Shown piece after piece: positions 42,289-52,072 of a DNA stretch of 64,000 bases. Both the position numbers and the translations under genes were made by a program. Origin of the DNA: Maritalea mediterranea (GTDB lineage: Bacteria; Pseudomonadota; Alphaproteobacteria; Rhizobiales; Devosiaceae); contig NZ_JAKGTI010000002.1 of NCBI RefSeq assembly GCF_021568695.1, positions 186,001-250,000 on the forward strand, in the 5' to 3' direction. Below the pieces are notes generated by a model that searched no databases, was not told the DNA's origin, and saw nothing but the letters and a program-made list of their open reading frames with translations. Positions within the stretch are counted from its first letter, which is position 1; each line of letters starts with the position of its first letter.

Positions 42289-43924
42289 AAAGCGCCTCCT
42301 TAAACGGGGCTTCGCCCAGCCGGCGGAACGCATCCAGGAATGGTTCGTCCGCACTTTCGCGCCGGTCCATATAAACGTTCAATAGCTTTTCAAGCGCGTC
42401 AGGCACCTCATCACCCGTGACCCCGCGGCCCAGAATGTTGCCGACAGCAGCCTGCTCAGTGGCATCACCACCCACGGTGATCTGATAAAGCTCGGTGCCC
42501 TTTTTCTCCACGCCGAGAATACCGATATGGCCCACATGATGGTGGCCACAGGCGTTGATGCAGCCAGAAATTTTGACCTTCAACTCACCAAATTCGTCCT
42601 CACGATCGGCAAAGCGCTTGGCAATATCCTGCGCAATCGGGATCGAACGCGCATTGGCCAGGGCACAATAATCAAGCCCGGGGCATGCAATAATGTCAGA
42701 GATCAAACCGGCATTGCCTTCGGCGAGCCCAATCTCGACCAAACGCTCATAGATGGCACGCACATCTGATTTTTTCACATGCGGCAAGACCAAATTCTGC
42801 TCGTGACTCACGCGCAGCTCGTCAAAGCTATAGTCGCGAGCCAACTCGGCGATGGCATCCATCTGCTCGTCGGTCGCGTCACCGGGCACCTCACCCACTG
42901 ATTTCAACGAGACGGTAATGGATGTGTAGCCGGGCTGGCGGTGCTTAAACAGGTTGCGCTTCAAGAACTTCGCATATTGCGCATTCTCCAAGGCATGTTG
43001 CTCCGCGTCCAACACATCGTCCGCATCGGCAGCGAACGGCGGTGCGGCGAAATAAGTCGAAATCCGGTCCAGCTCGTCCTGCGGCAGGGTCAACACCCCG
43101 TCCTTCAGTTGTGCAAACTCGGCTTCAACTTCCTCACGAATTTGATCAATGCCGGTTTCGTGCACCAAAATCTTGATCCGCGCCTTATATTTATTGTCGC
43201 GACGCCCATGCAGATTGTAGACCCGCAAAATCGCTTCCAGATAGGCCAGCAAATCTTCGTGCGGCACGAAATCATTAATTTCCTTACCAACCATTGGCGT
43301 CCGGCCCAAACCGCCGCCCACAAAGATGCGCCAGCCAACCTGACCGTTTTTTTCATTGGCCATCAAGCCAATATCGTGGAACTTCACTGCGGCACGGTCC
43401 TGCGGTGCGCCAGTGATGGCGATTTTAAACTTACGCGGCAGGAACGAGAATTCCGGATGCAAGCTCGACCATTGACGAATGATCTCAGCCACCGGGCGTG
43501 GATCAATGATCTCGTCATGGGCCGCACCGGCAAACTGATCGGTCGTCACATTGCGAATGCAGTTGCCTGAGGTTTGAATGGCGTGCATTTCAACTTCCGC
43601 CAATTCCTCAAGAATTTTCGGCACGTCCTGCAATTTCGGCCAGTTATACTGGATATTCTGCCGCGTGGTGAAATGGCCATAGCCCCGGTCATAAGTGCGG
43701 GCGATATGCGCCAATTTGTGCATCTGGCGCGAATTCAGCGTGCCATAAGGCACCGCCACCCGCAGCATATAGGCGTGCAGTTGCAGATAGAGACCGTTCA
43801 TCAAGCGCAACGGGCGGAATTGATCTTCAGTCAATTCACCCGCGATGCGGCGTTTTACCTGATCAGAAAACTGAGCCGTCCGCTCGCGAACAAAGGCTGC
43901 GTCAAATTCATCATAGCGATACAT
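42281..43924 (-). CDS. cysI: Sulfite reductase hemoprotein CysI
   Basis: A 547-residue nitrite/sulfite reductase. The siroheme-[4Fe-4S] ligands are in ACPGLDYCALANARS and SGCINACGHHHVGHIG. Two ferredoxin-like half-domains precede them (GHFTTRQNIQYNW, GGLGRTPMVG). The ATG at 43924 follows GAGG. It overlaps DUF2849 upstream by 14 bp and cysH downstream by 8 bp. No cysJ flavoprotein is present; the operon's own ferredoxin and reductase are the likely electron source. Confidence 0.95.
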   Translation of the reverse strand: MYRYDEFDAAFVRERTAQFSDQVKRRIAGELTEDQFRPLRLMNGLYLQLHAYMLRVAVPYGTLNSRQMHKLAHIARTYDRGYGHFTTRQNIQYNWPKLQDVPKILEELAEVEMHAIQTSGNCIRNVTTDQFAGAAHDEIIDPRPVAEIIRQWSSLHPEFSFLPRKFKIAITGAPQDRAAVKFHDIGLMANEKNGQVGWRIFVGGGLGRTPMVGKEINDFVPHEDLLAYLEAILRVYNLHGRRDNKYKARIKILVHETGIDQIREEVEAEFAQLKDGVLTLPQDELDRISTYFAAPPFAADADDVLDAEQHALENAQYAKFLKRNLFKHRQPGYTSITVSLKSVGEVPGDATDEQMDAIAELARDYSFDELRVSHEQNLVLPHVKKSDVRAIYERLVEIGLAEGNAGLISDIIACPGLDYCALANARSIPIAQDIAKRFADREDEFGELKVKISGCINACGHHHVGHIGILGVEKKGTELYQITVGGDATEQAAVGNILGRGVTGDEVPDALEKLLNVYMDRRESADEPFLDAFRRLGEAPFKEALYG

Positions 43925-44216
43925 AGTCAGCCTCACTTAAATGCTGACGTCCATAATTGCCCACGGTCGGGCCCTTGGCGCGGATCTCCTCGCGCAACCG
44001 ATTGGTGCGCACAATTTTGTTGTCTTCGCGTTCAACGGGGATCGCCTCAAGGCTCATCACCCGGTCCTTCTTGGCGGTTGCATCCAGTACCGCGTCCAAT
44101 TCAGGCGCCTTGTCGTCAAACACTTCTGCCTGCTGCAAATCCATGCCCCAGCGATCTTCGCCATAATAATAAATGACGGCGCCGGACAGCAGTTCATTGC
44201 CGGTAATAACTTTCAT
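43911..44216 (-). CDS. DUF2849 protein of the sulfur operon
   Basis: A 101-residue soluble protein beginning MKVITGNELLSGAVIYYYGE, with a conserved VGNYGRQHLSEADY near the end. This is DUF2849, consistently found between cysG and cysI in alphaproteobacteria. It starts 9 bp after cysG and overlaps cysI by 14 bp. A helper role in siroheme insertion or sulfite reductase assembly is inferred from position only. Confidence 0.9.
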   Translation of the reverse strand: MKVITGNELLSGAVIYYYGEDRWGMDLQQAEVFDDKAPELDAVLDATAKKDRVMSLEAIPVEREDNKIVRTNRLREEIRAKGPTVGNYGRQHLSEADYVSL

Positions 44217-44225
44217 TGCCCCACC

Positions 44226-45623
44226 CTATGCCACTTGCAATGTTTGAGGAATTTGCGCCTCAAACTGTTGCCAATTACCACTCGCAATCGCTTCACCAAT
44301 GAAAACGATCGCCGGCCCTTCGGCCAATTGTTCTTTCAGTTGCGCCGCCCCGGCCAGAGTGCCGAAATAGCGAGAGCTGTTTTCACGCCCGGCATTCACC
44401 ACAACACCCACCGGTGTTGATCCGGTCAAGCCTTCAGCGATCAACTGATCAGCCACCTCGTCAATAATCGATTTGCCCATATAAATACCCAGCGAAATGC
44501 CGGATTTGGCCAGGCTCGCCCAATGGGTCACCACTTGATTGTCGGCCCCATGTGCCGTGGCGAACACAATGCCGGAAGACACGTTGCGCAAGGTCACCGG
44601 CGTTTCACTGTCCGCGGCTGCGGCCAGCGCCGAAGTGATGCCCGGCACAATGTCAAAGTCCACATTGTTGGCCCGCAGATGCGCGATCTCCTCGCCGGCG
44701 CGGCCAAAGATCATCGGATCGCCAGATTTCAACCGCACAACACGCTTGCCCTGTTTGGCGAAGTCCACAAGCATCTGATTGATGCGCTTCTGGGTGAAAG
44801 AATGACGACCCTTGGCCTTGCCCACAGCGACACGTTCCGCATCACGGCGGCCCATTTCCACAATCACATCCGGCACCAACTGGTCATGCACAATCACATC
44901 AGCGCTTTGCAGCACCCGTTGCGCCCGCAAGGTAAGCAAATCTTCGGCGCCCGGACCGGCACCAACCAGATGCACGAACCCTTCACCCTCGGCGCGCGCC
45001 TGCATCAACCAATCGGCGAACAAATGCGCGTCCTGATCGCGATCATCGGCCACGAGCTGCTCATATTTCGGCGACGCCAGCAAATCCTGATAGAACTTAC
45101 GGCGCTGATCACCTGAATGAATCGTTTGCTCCACCTTGTCGCGCAACCCGCCGGTAAACTTCACAATTTTCCCCAAAGACAATGGCAACAAGGCCTCTAT
45201 TTTTGCCCGCACCAAACGCGCCATCACCGGCGCTTCCCCTTCTGAGGAGATCGCGACGGACAAGGGCGCCCGGTCGACAATTGCCGGCGTGTAAAAATCG
45301 CATTCGTCAGGCTTGTCGACGACATTTAAAGGAATGCTGTGAGCGCGCGCTGCTGCCTTGGCCAAATCCGCATCCGGCCCTTCATCACCTGAAAACACCA
45401 TCGCCGCGCCATCCAACAGGTCATCTGTGAAGGGCTGCTCGAGAACTGTGACGTCCAGGCCAGAGAAATCAGCAAAAATCTTGCGCGCCACTACAATGGT
45501 GTGCGCATCCGTCTTGGCCGCCAACCGGGCTTTCGCCAAAGCTTCCGGGCCGCCACCGGCAATCACAATTTTTTTGCCCCGCACCTTCATGGATACTGGG
45601 AAAATGCCAAGTTTGGTCATCAT
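44226..45623 (-). CDS. cysG: Siroheme synthase CysG
   Basis: A 465-residue bifunctional enzyme. The N-terminal part (about residues 1-205) is the NAD-dependent precorrin-2 dehydrogenase/ferrochelatase, with VIAGGGPEALAKARL and VVDKPDECDFYTPAIV. The C-terminal part (about 215-460) is uroporphyrinogen III methyltransferase, with VHLVGAGPGAEDLLTLRA, GDPMIFGRAGEE and VVPGIT-like IVPGITSAL. It makes the siroheme cofactor for CysI and is first in the leftward operon. ATGATG start with GAGG upstream. Confidence 0.95.
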   Translation of the reverse strand: MMTKLGIFPVSMKVRGKKIVIAGGGPEALAKARLAAKTDAHTIVVARKIFADFSGLDVTVLEQPFTDDLLDGAAMVFSGDEGPDADLAKAAARAHSIPLNVVDKPDECDFYTPAIVDRAPLSVAISSEGEAPVMARLVRAKIEALLPLSLGKIVKFTGGLRDKVEQTIHSGDQRRKFYQDLLASPKYEQLVADDRDQDAHLFADWLMQARAEGEGFVHLVGAGPGAEDLLTLRAQRVLQSADVIVHDQLVPDVIVEMGRRDAERVAVGKAKGRHSFTQKRINQMLVDFAKQGKRVVRLKSGDPMIFGRAGEEIAHLRANNVDFDIVPGITSALAAAADSETPVTLRNVSSGIVFATAHGADNQVVTHWASLAKSGISLGIYMGKSIIDEVADQLIAEGLTGSTPVGVVVNAGRENSSRYFGTLAGAAQLKEQLAEGPAIVFIGEAIASGNWQQFEAQIPQTLQVA

Positions 45624-45749
45624 CGCGCCTCATTTAAATCTGGGACTTAAAATAATCGAGGGGCGAACTATTGCCAAGCTACTGAAATAAAATAGCTTTT
45701 TTATTTCCCCTTTGGCAGGGAAAAGGAGAAAACCCAACCCAAAAAGAAA

Positions 45750-45784
45750 GGGACGGTGAGTATTTTAAACTCACAATCCGCCCC
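45750..45784 (-). terminator. Terminator of the second ferredoxin gene
   Basis: The minus strand forms GTGAG/CTCAC (extended by GGG...CCC outside) and is followed by CCCTTTCTTTTTG. It lies about 45 bp past the ferredoxin stop and upstream of cysG. Confidence 0.65.
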
Positions 45785-45829
45785 TTTAATAGAATTTTTG
45801 CGCCAAATGGCGATTTTGGAAAAAGAATT

Positions 45830-46231
<402 letters not shown>

Positions 46232-46615
46232 TTAGTGACCCAAAATATCGTCAATAAAGTGCAAGGTCTCGGCAACAGTCTTTGCCAATTGCGTATAGAT
46301 ATCGGCGATATGTCCGCCATTCTCGCGCAAATCCACTTCAGCAGCCTTGCTCAATTCGGCAATGGAGACCGCTCCCACCCCCAAAGCAGCTGACCGCATG
46401 GAATGCAAATTGATGACCAAGTTAGGCAAAGCTTTCGCCTTGTGCCAATCCGGCTCAAACTTGCGCAATTGCGTCCGATAAAGCTGCAAAATATCGCTCT
46501 CAAGCGCTTTATTCCCCATTGTCTGACGAGCCAGAAAGGCCAAATCAATGGCCCGACGGTGCGGATTATGACGAATAATGTTTGCGACCATTGGGTCTGT
46601 TGCCAGCTCGCCCAT
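46232..46615 (-). CDS. Hpt-domain histidine phosphotransfer protein
   Basis: A 127-residue helical protein. The segment INLHSMRSAALGVGAVSIAE (about residues 69-88) has the Hpt pattern of a phospho-accepting His followed by a Ser/Ala/Gly helix. GGAGCG lies before the ATG. No kinase or receiver gene adjoins it, so it probably links partners encoded elsewhere. It is divergent from the GPR-like gene, with a CtrA-type box in the shared upstream region. Confidence 0.75.
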   Translation of the reverse strand: MGELATDPMVANIIRHNPHRRAIDLAFLARQTMGNKALESDILQLYRTQLRKFEPDWHKAKALPNLVINLHSMRSAALGVGAVSIAELSKAAEVDLRENGGHIADIYTQLAKTVAETLHFIDDILGH

Positions 46616-46736
46616 TAGGGAACGCTCCTTACATTTTCAAACTATCCACAGCCTATCAAACAAGCCTGAATCAAGCTTTAAAGCCCGTAAGTTGCGGCTT
46701 GGACTATGAAATTTTAATCATAGCTCCACTTGCGCG

Positions 46737-46751
46737 TTAACTAATTTTTAA
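46737..46751. promoter_or_regulatory. Perfect CtrA-type box between Hpt and GPR-like genes
   Basis: TTAA-CTAATTT-TTAA matches TTAA-N7-TTAA exactly and continues the first half as TTAAC. It is 122 bp from the Hpt start and 209 bp from the GPR-like start, so either could be the target. Confidence 0.6.
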
Positions 46752-46959
46752 TAAAAATGTCTCGATCGCCTTCAATTGGTGTATAAAGGCATGATACCAA
46801 CGTTCGGCGGCGTTGGGTACTGTGGCCCGAAATGCATTATATTTTAATGCTTTATTAAGTTCCGGAGGACGCTCCGGGTGTGTTCAAAATGCACAAAACT
46901 TGCCTCAGCTCACCCTAAGTTCGCCGGGCATTGTGCGGACGCAAAAGGTAGTATTGAGT

Positions 46960-49900
46960 ATGGCAAAGAATAAAAACTCCTCCAATGATCCAGCCACGCT
47001 GGCGTTTTCCGCAGTGGAGAGCGCTCTGGAGTCCCAAACCGGTGCCGATGCAAAATCGGAAAAAGCGCAGAAGCTGGACAAAGCCACCTCTAACGAAGAC
47101 AAGCGGAGCCGCAGCACGCGGTCCAGCGAGAATCGCTCACGCTCGGCCGAGCGCATTGCCAGTCGTGCGGCCAACGTGGCCAACGATGACAGGTCGTCGG
47201 CAGCCGGCATCCTTTATTCCATGCAATCCAAGCCCTCCACCACGCCATACTGGTTGGCGGCTTTGGCAACACTTTGCTGGATCGCGATCATTGGCACACT
47301 CGGCTATATGCGTTTCGGCGCGGATTTGGCCAACATGGAGCTCACAACTCTTGCTCAAACGCCCGACTTTGCAGGATTCTCTGCCCTCCTGCTGATTCCA
47401 ATTGTCGCCTTCTTCGCCATTGCACTCATAGTGCGTCGTGCCCAAGATTTGCGTTTGGCCGCTTCTTCCATGACACAGGCCGCGTTGCGCTTGACCGAAC
47501 CCGAATCAACTGCCACGGCACAGATCACAACTGTCGGTCAGGCCGTGCGTCGCGAAGTGAACGCCATCGGCGATGGGTTGGAACGGGCTCTCTCCCGCGC
47601 GGGTGAGCTGGAAGTGATGGTTCACAACGAAGTGAACTCGCTTGAGCGCACCTATGCGGACAACGAACTGCGCATGCGCGCGCTGATCGAAGAGTTGGCC
47701 AACCAACGCAATGCTGTGGTGACCAATTCAGAACGGGTCCGTGAAGCGATCTCTGACGTGCATTCAGGTTTTGCTCAGAAATTGGACGAAGTCGGGAGCT
47801 CTGTGGTCGATAAGTTGCGCACAACAGGCGGTGAAATCACCCAGTCTATCGCTGGCCAAGGCGACCACATCACCAGTGCTTTTAAGGAACAGTCTGACAG
47901 GTTTGAGAACACCATCGTGAATCGCCGCACAGATCTTGTCGCGGCTTTGGACGAGAGCACCGATAAATTTAACATCGTGGTGGATGACCGCACGGCTGCA
48001 ATGGTGTCGGCGCTGGCCGAACAAAGCGCACAGTTTGACGACACACTGGCGCGGCGTGCGGATGATTTGGCCGACAAGGTGGCCAACCGCACCGAACAAT
48101 TAAACGATACGCTTTCTGCCCACAGCGAAAGCTTTGATCAAACTCTTGCTATGCGCTCGGATGAGTTGTCTGAAAAAGTTGCGATGCGTACGGAAGAGCT
48201 GGGCACCACCCTCTCAGAGCAGAATGAACGTTTTGACAAGACTTTAGTGGAACGTACAGAGCAGCTTTCTAGTGAAGTTGCGGACCGGACAGCCCGCCTC
48301 AATCAGGTGTTGAGCGCCCGTGCCAACAATTTCAGTGAAACGCTCGATAGCAAACGCGACGAGCTGGATACACTGCTCAACGAGCGTACAACCTACATGC
48401 TCGACGCCTTTGGCGAACGCCACACCAATCTGGCCGAAACCATTGATGAGCGCACCAACGCCCTCAATGAGGTGCTGGCGCGCGGGTCCAGCAGCTTTAG
48501 CGAAAATGTCGATGAACGGATCGCCCGTCTGACAAAGTCGCTGGAGGATGGCACATCAGAACTCAGCAGCGTGATCGAAGAGCGCACAAATATGTTGTCA
48601 GGTGTTCTGCGTGCATCAAGCGAATCCGTGTTGGTAGACCTCAATTTGCGCGGTGAGGAAATCACCAGCAATATGGAAAATGTGGGCTCCAATCTGGCCT
48701 CCAAAATTTTGCAAAATGCTGAATATGCCCAACGCACCCTTTCTGACTTCGGGGCCGGTGTCGACGAGAGCATTTCAATCCAGACCAACAATCTGGAAAG
48801 CGCCGTGCAATCTGCGCTGCTGCAACTGGGCGGTACATTGGACGAAAGGGCAAACGAAGCTCGCGAACTGCTGGCCAATGCTGGCCAGGACACCATCGCA
48901 CAGCTCACCAGCCGTGTGGATGAAGTCGCTGTAATCTTGGACAGCCGCTTGCATTCCATGGACGAAATTATGAGCGAGAAAGGCGAACGTCTGATCACCA
49001 CGCTCAATGAAAATGAGCAAGGCTTCAAGCAGCACGCTCAATCGCTTGAAAGCACGATCAATCAGCGCACATCCGAATTCAATACAGTGCTGCAAACCAG
49101 CGCGGCGGATTTGGACGCCACCATGCGCAACCGCACCAAGGAACTGGGCACCACATTTGAAAAATCGGGTCAGTTCTTCCGCGAAAGCATCGATGAGAGC
49201 TTGCGGGATGTAAACGAAACCATGGAAAGCCGCACCAATCATGTGTCGCAAATGATTGAGGAGCAAGTGGCGCGTGTAAACGACAATTTGGGCAACCAGA
49301 TTGATGCAGCCATCGCTCGTTTGTCAGACGCTGAAACCGGCGTGGCAGGAAAGGTCACTGATGCCGTCTCCAACATCGAGGCAAGCACCGAGACCTTGGC
49401 AGGTCGCGTAGAAGACGCGGTCAGCAGCTCTGCAGGCCTGTTTGAAAAAGCCACGAGCGAGCTGGATCAAACCATCGGTAGCCGTCTATCAGCCACAGAG
49501 CAGCGCTTGTCAGCTGCGGCAAACAACATTTCAAGCTCGATGCAGGAACGCGCGCAAGAGGCTGAAGAACGGATCACGGCGGCCACGCAAAGCCTGTCTG
49601 ATGCGATGGAAGCCCGCACACGCGGCAGCGAAGAGCGCATGTTGGCGGCGACGCAAAACATGTCATCATCGCTTGAAGAGCGAGCAAAAGACGCGGAGGA
49701 GCGCATTGCTGGCGCCACTGAAGGGCTATCAAGCTCAATCGAGGCACGTGTCGCGGAAAGCGAAGAGCGTTTGTCACTTTCAGCTGAACACCTATCGCGC
49801 ACCATCGATGACAAGCTGGGCACCCTGCCGAACGCCATCGCCCAACGCGCCAACGAGACCGCCACACGCCTGAGCGAAATGAACTCGGCCGTTACCGAAA

Positions 49901-51984
49901 GTCTCAATAAGGCATTGGGCAATGTGGACAGCGGGGCCAACCGGATTGTGACCGCGCTTGATGAGAAACTCACCGGCCTGACCGGCGACATCTCATCAGA
50001 TGTCGAGAAAACAGCCTCTCGGATGGACCTTGTGATCCGAGGTGCGATGGAGCAATTGCACGCTGCTTCTACTGCCATGGAAGAGCTCGTGTCCGTGCGT
50101 GCCGTCAACACGGCAGAAGAACTGAGCGACAAAGCCCGCGCCATGAACCAAGTGGTGGCGGTGCAATCCGACACCTTGTCAAAATTGATCGACAAGAAAA
50201 CGAACGATATCGAGCAACGTCTGGCCAATCAGCAAAATCTGTTGCGCAGCGCATTGGAAGAAAACGCCCGCGGTGCCGAAGAGATTATGGCCTACTCTAC
50301 CTCACGAATTGAGGAAGATGTCACACGCGCTCTCGCAAAACTGAACGACTCCAACATGCTGCTGCAGCAAGTGCTGGAATCTTCAACCACCAATTTGGCA
50401 ACCCTCGAAGATGGCGTGGCCAAACACACAGCGCGCTATTCCGATGCCGTTCGCGAAGCGCTGGCCGGCACAGACGATGCAGGCCGCTTGATGGGTGAGC
50501 ATGTAAATGCGCTGCAAAGCACCATCAATGGTTTGCTTGCCGAAGTGGGCGAAATCAAGCACGTGTTGGACGGTCAAGCTTCCGGCTTTACCAACGCAGC
50601 GAAAGAACTCACCGACGCGTCTATCGTCACCGTGGACACCATTGAAGGTGGCCGCACAGCCATGGATGCCCTTGTGGAAGGCTTCACCAAGCGTGCCGAG
50701 GAAATCGACGCCCGCTTGCGCACATTTGCCAAGTCACTATCTGACACGGTGGCTGAAACAGAGGGTCGCATCGCCGAAACTCAGGAGAACCTGACCCAAA
50801 CTGTGAACAGCGCCTCCAACACGGTTTCAAGCAATCTGCGTGATTTGACCGAGACCGCCGGGGTGGAAAGCCAGCGCGCGTCCACAGCACTGCAGCAGGC
50901 ACAAAAGTCGCTGATTGACGAGATGCAAGCATCAATCAAAACTGCGGTTGAGCGCTTCAATGAGACCTCCAAAGCCATGCGCCTGACAGCAAAAGAGTTG
51001 AGCGAAGAGTTGAACTCGACCCGCTCTGAATTGCAACGTGGCGTCATGGAACTGCCTGAGGAAACAAAAGCCAGCGCAGCCGCAATGCGACAGGTGGTGG
51101 CAGAGCAAATCGAAGCGCTTGAAGAATTGAACAAAATCGTCAATGCACAGCCGGTTGCACCACGGTCAACGCCAACGACTGCGACGGCGACGCCAACCCT
51201 TGAACAACGGCCGACTACGCCACAGCGGGATCTATCGCGCGCTGCTGCTGCACCACGTGCAGAAGCGCCCCGCACGGAACCAACGCCGCAGCCCACTCCA
51301 GCGCGTCAAGAACCACCACGTCAGCCGCAAGCACAGCGCCAAGAGCGTCCACTTGCACCGACACCGGCACAGCCAAAACCGACGCCTGCACCGACCCGCA
51401 ATGACGACGCCTTTGAGGATGACATCTCATCCGAACAATTGGCGGCGTTGCTGGAGAAGCAGATCGAAGAGCAGGACGCGCGCGCCGCAGAGGCGGAACG
51501 CAAAAAAGCGGCACAACAACAGGCCCCCGCTGCACCGCAGCGGCCAGCTGCCACGGCTGCCAAAGAAAAAGATGAAGAAGGCAGCTGGGTGCGCAGCCTG
51601 TTGCGCAATGCCTCTGCCAATCAGCAGGCCAGCAGCGCACGCCGCGGCGGCAACCTCAAGAACCTAACCGCGGAGATGGTTGAGGCGGTTGACCACAAGA
51701 CCCTTGTGGATGCATGGCGCCGATACCAAAACGGGGAAAGCGGCGTGTTCTCTCGTCGACTTTACACTTTGTCCGGTCAGAGCATTTTTGATGATGTACG
51801 CAACGCCCTGAAGCAAGATCAGGAATTTGCAGGCACGGCAAAAGACTTCATGGCCGAATTTGAGCATTTGTTGCGCGATGCGGCAAGCGGAGCGGACCCT
51901 GTGCGCGACACCCAAGCCTTGCTGACATCGGATCGAGGCAAGATCTACACGATGTTAGCCCATGCTCAAGGTCGCTTAAACTAG
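46960..51984 (+). CDS. Giant coiled-coil membrane protein resembling Growth Pole Ring protein GPR
   Basis: A 1674-residue protein. A charged N-terminus (1-90) is followed by two membrane helices (about 97-119 and 138-160). A very long helical region (about 165-1390) contains 22 consecutive 11-residue repeats from residue 311 to 552 (pattern R-T-x-x-L/F-x-x-x-L/V-x-x). A Pro/Ala/Gln-rich linker (about 1396-1480) and a conserved-looking C-terminal domain (about 1550-1674, TLVDAWRRYQNGESGVFSRR) complete it. Size, two-helix anchor, apolipoprotein-like 11-mers and C-terminal domain resemble GPR of Agrobacterium, which forms a ring at the growing pole; the name is by resemblance. Start at 46960 (MAKNKN) is preferred over upstream ones lacking a ribosome site. 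Monocistronic, with a strong terminator. Confidence 0.85.
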   Translation: MAKNKNSSNDPATLAFSAVESALESQTGADAKSEKAQKLDKATSNEDKRSRSTRSSENRSRSAERIASRAANVANDDRSSAAGILYSMQSKPSTTPYWLAALATLCWIAIIGTLGYMRFGADLANMELTTLAQTPDFAGFSALLLIPIVAFFAIALIVRRAQDLRLAASSMTQAALRLTEPESTATAQITTVGQAVRREVNAIGDGLERALSRAGELEVMVHNEVNSLERTYADNELRMRALIEELANQRNAVVTNSERVREAISDVHSGFAQKLDEVGSSVVDKLRTTGGEITQSIAGQGDHITSAFKEQSDRFENTIVNRRTDLVAALDESTDKFNIVVDDRTAAMVSALAEQSAQFDDTLARRADDLADKVANRTEQLNDTLSAHSESFDQTLAMRSDELSEKVAMRTEELGTTLSEQNERFDKTLVERTEQLSSEVADRTARLNQVLSARANNFSETLDSKRDELDTLLNERTTYMLDAFGERHTNLAETIDERTNALNEVLARGSSSFSENVDERIARLTKSLEDGTSELSSVIEERTNMLSGVLRASSESVLVDLNLRGEEITSNMENVGSNLASKILQNAEYAQRTLSDFGAGVDESISIQTNNLESAVQSALLQLGGTLDERANEARELLANAGQDTIAQLTSRVDEVAVILDSRLHSMDEIMSEKGERLITTLNENEQGFKQHAQSLESTINQRTSEFNTVLQTSAADLDATMRNRTKELGTTFEKSGQFFRESIDESLRDVNETMESRTNHVSQMIEEQVARVNDNLGNQIDAAIARLSDAETGVAGKVTDAVSNIEASTETLAGRVEDAVSSSAGLFEKATSELDQTIGSRLSATEQRLSAAANNISSSMQERAQEAEERITAATQSLSDAMEARTRGSEERMLAATQNMSSSLEERAKDAEERIAGATEGLSSSIEARVAESEERLSLSAEHLSRTIDDKLGTLPNAIAQRANETATRLSEMNSAVTESLNKALGNVDSGANRIVTALDEKLTGLTGDISSDVEKTASRMDLVIRGAMEQLHAASTAMEELVSVRAVNTAEELSDKARAMNQVVAVQSDTLSKLIDKKTNDIEQRLANQQNLLRSALEENARGAEEIMAYSTSRIEEDVTRALAKLNDSNMLLQQVLESSTTNLATLEDGVAKHTARYSDAVREALAGTDDAGRLMGEHVNALQSTINGLLAEVGEIKHVLDGQASGFTNAAKELTDASIVTVDTIEGGRTAMDALVEGFTKRAEEIDARLRTFAKSLSDTVAETEGRIAETQENLTQTVNSASNTVSSNLRDLTETAGVESQRASTALQQAQKSLIDEMQASIKTAVERFNETSKAMRLTAKELSEELNSTRSELQRGVMELPEETKASAAAMRQVVAEQIEALEELNKIVNAQPVAPRSTPTTATATPTLEQRPTTPQRDLSRAAAAPRAEAPRTEPTPQPTPARQEPPRQPQAQRQERPLAPTPAQPKPTPAPTRNDDAFEDDISSEQLAALLEKQIEEQDARAAEAERKKAAQQQAPAAPQRPAATAAKEKDEEGSWVRSLLRNASANQQASSARRGGNLKNLTAEMVEAVDHKTLVDAWRRYQNGESGVFSRRLYTLSGQSIFDDVRNALKQDQEFAGTAKDFMAEFEHLLRDAASGADPVRDTQALLTSDRGKIYTMLAHAQGRLN

Positions 51985-52010
51985 AGAGACGATCGGCCAT
52001 CTATCAAACA

Positions 52011-52040
52011 AAAACGGCGCTCCATAAGGGGCGCCGTTTT
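52011..52040 (+). terminator. Terminator of the GPR-like gene
   Basis: AAAACGGCGC (52011-52020) pairs with GCGCCGTTTT (52031-52040), followed by CTTTT. It may also stop the converging MFS gene. Confidence 0.9.
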
Positions 52041-52072
52041 CTTTTGCGGTGGATCGATTGAAGGCGAGACCT

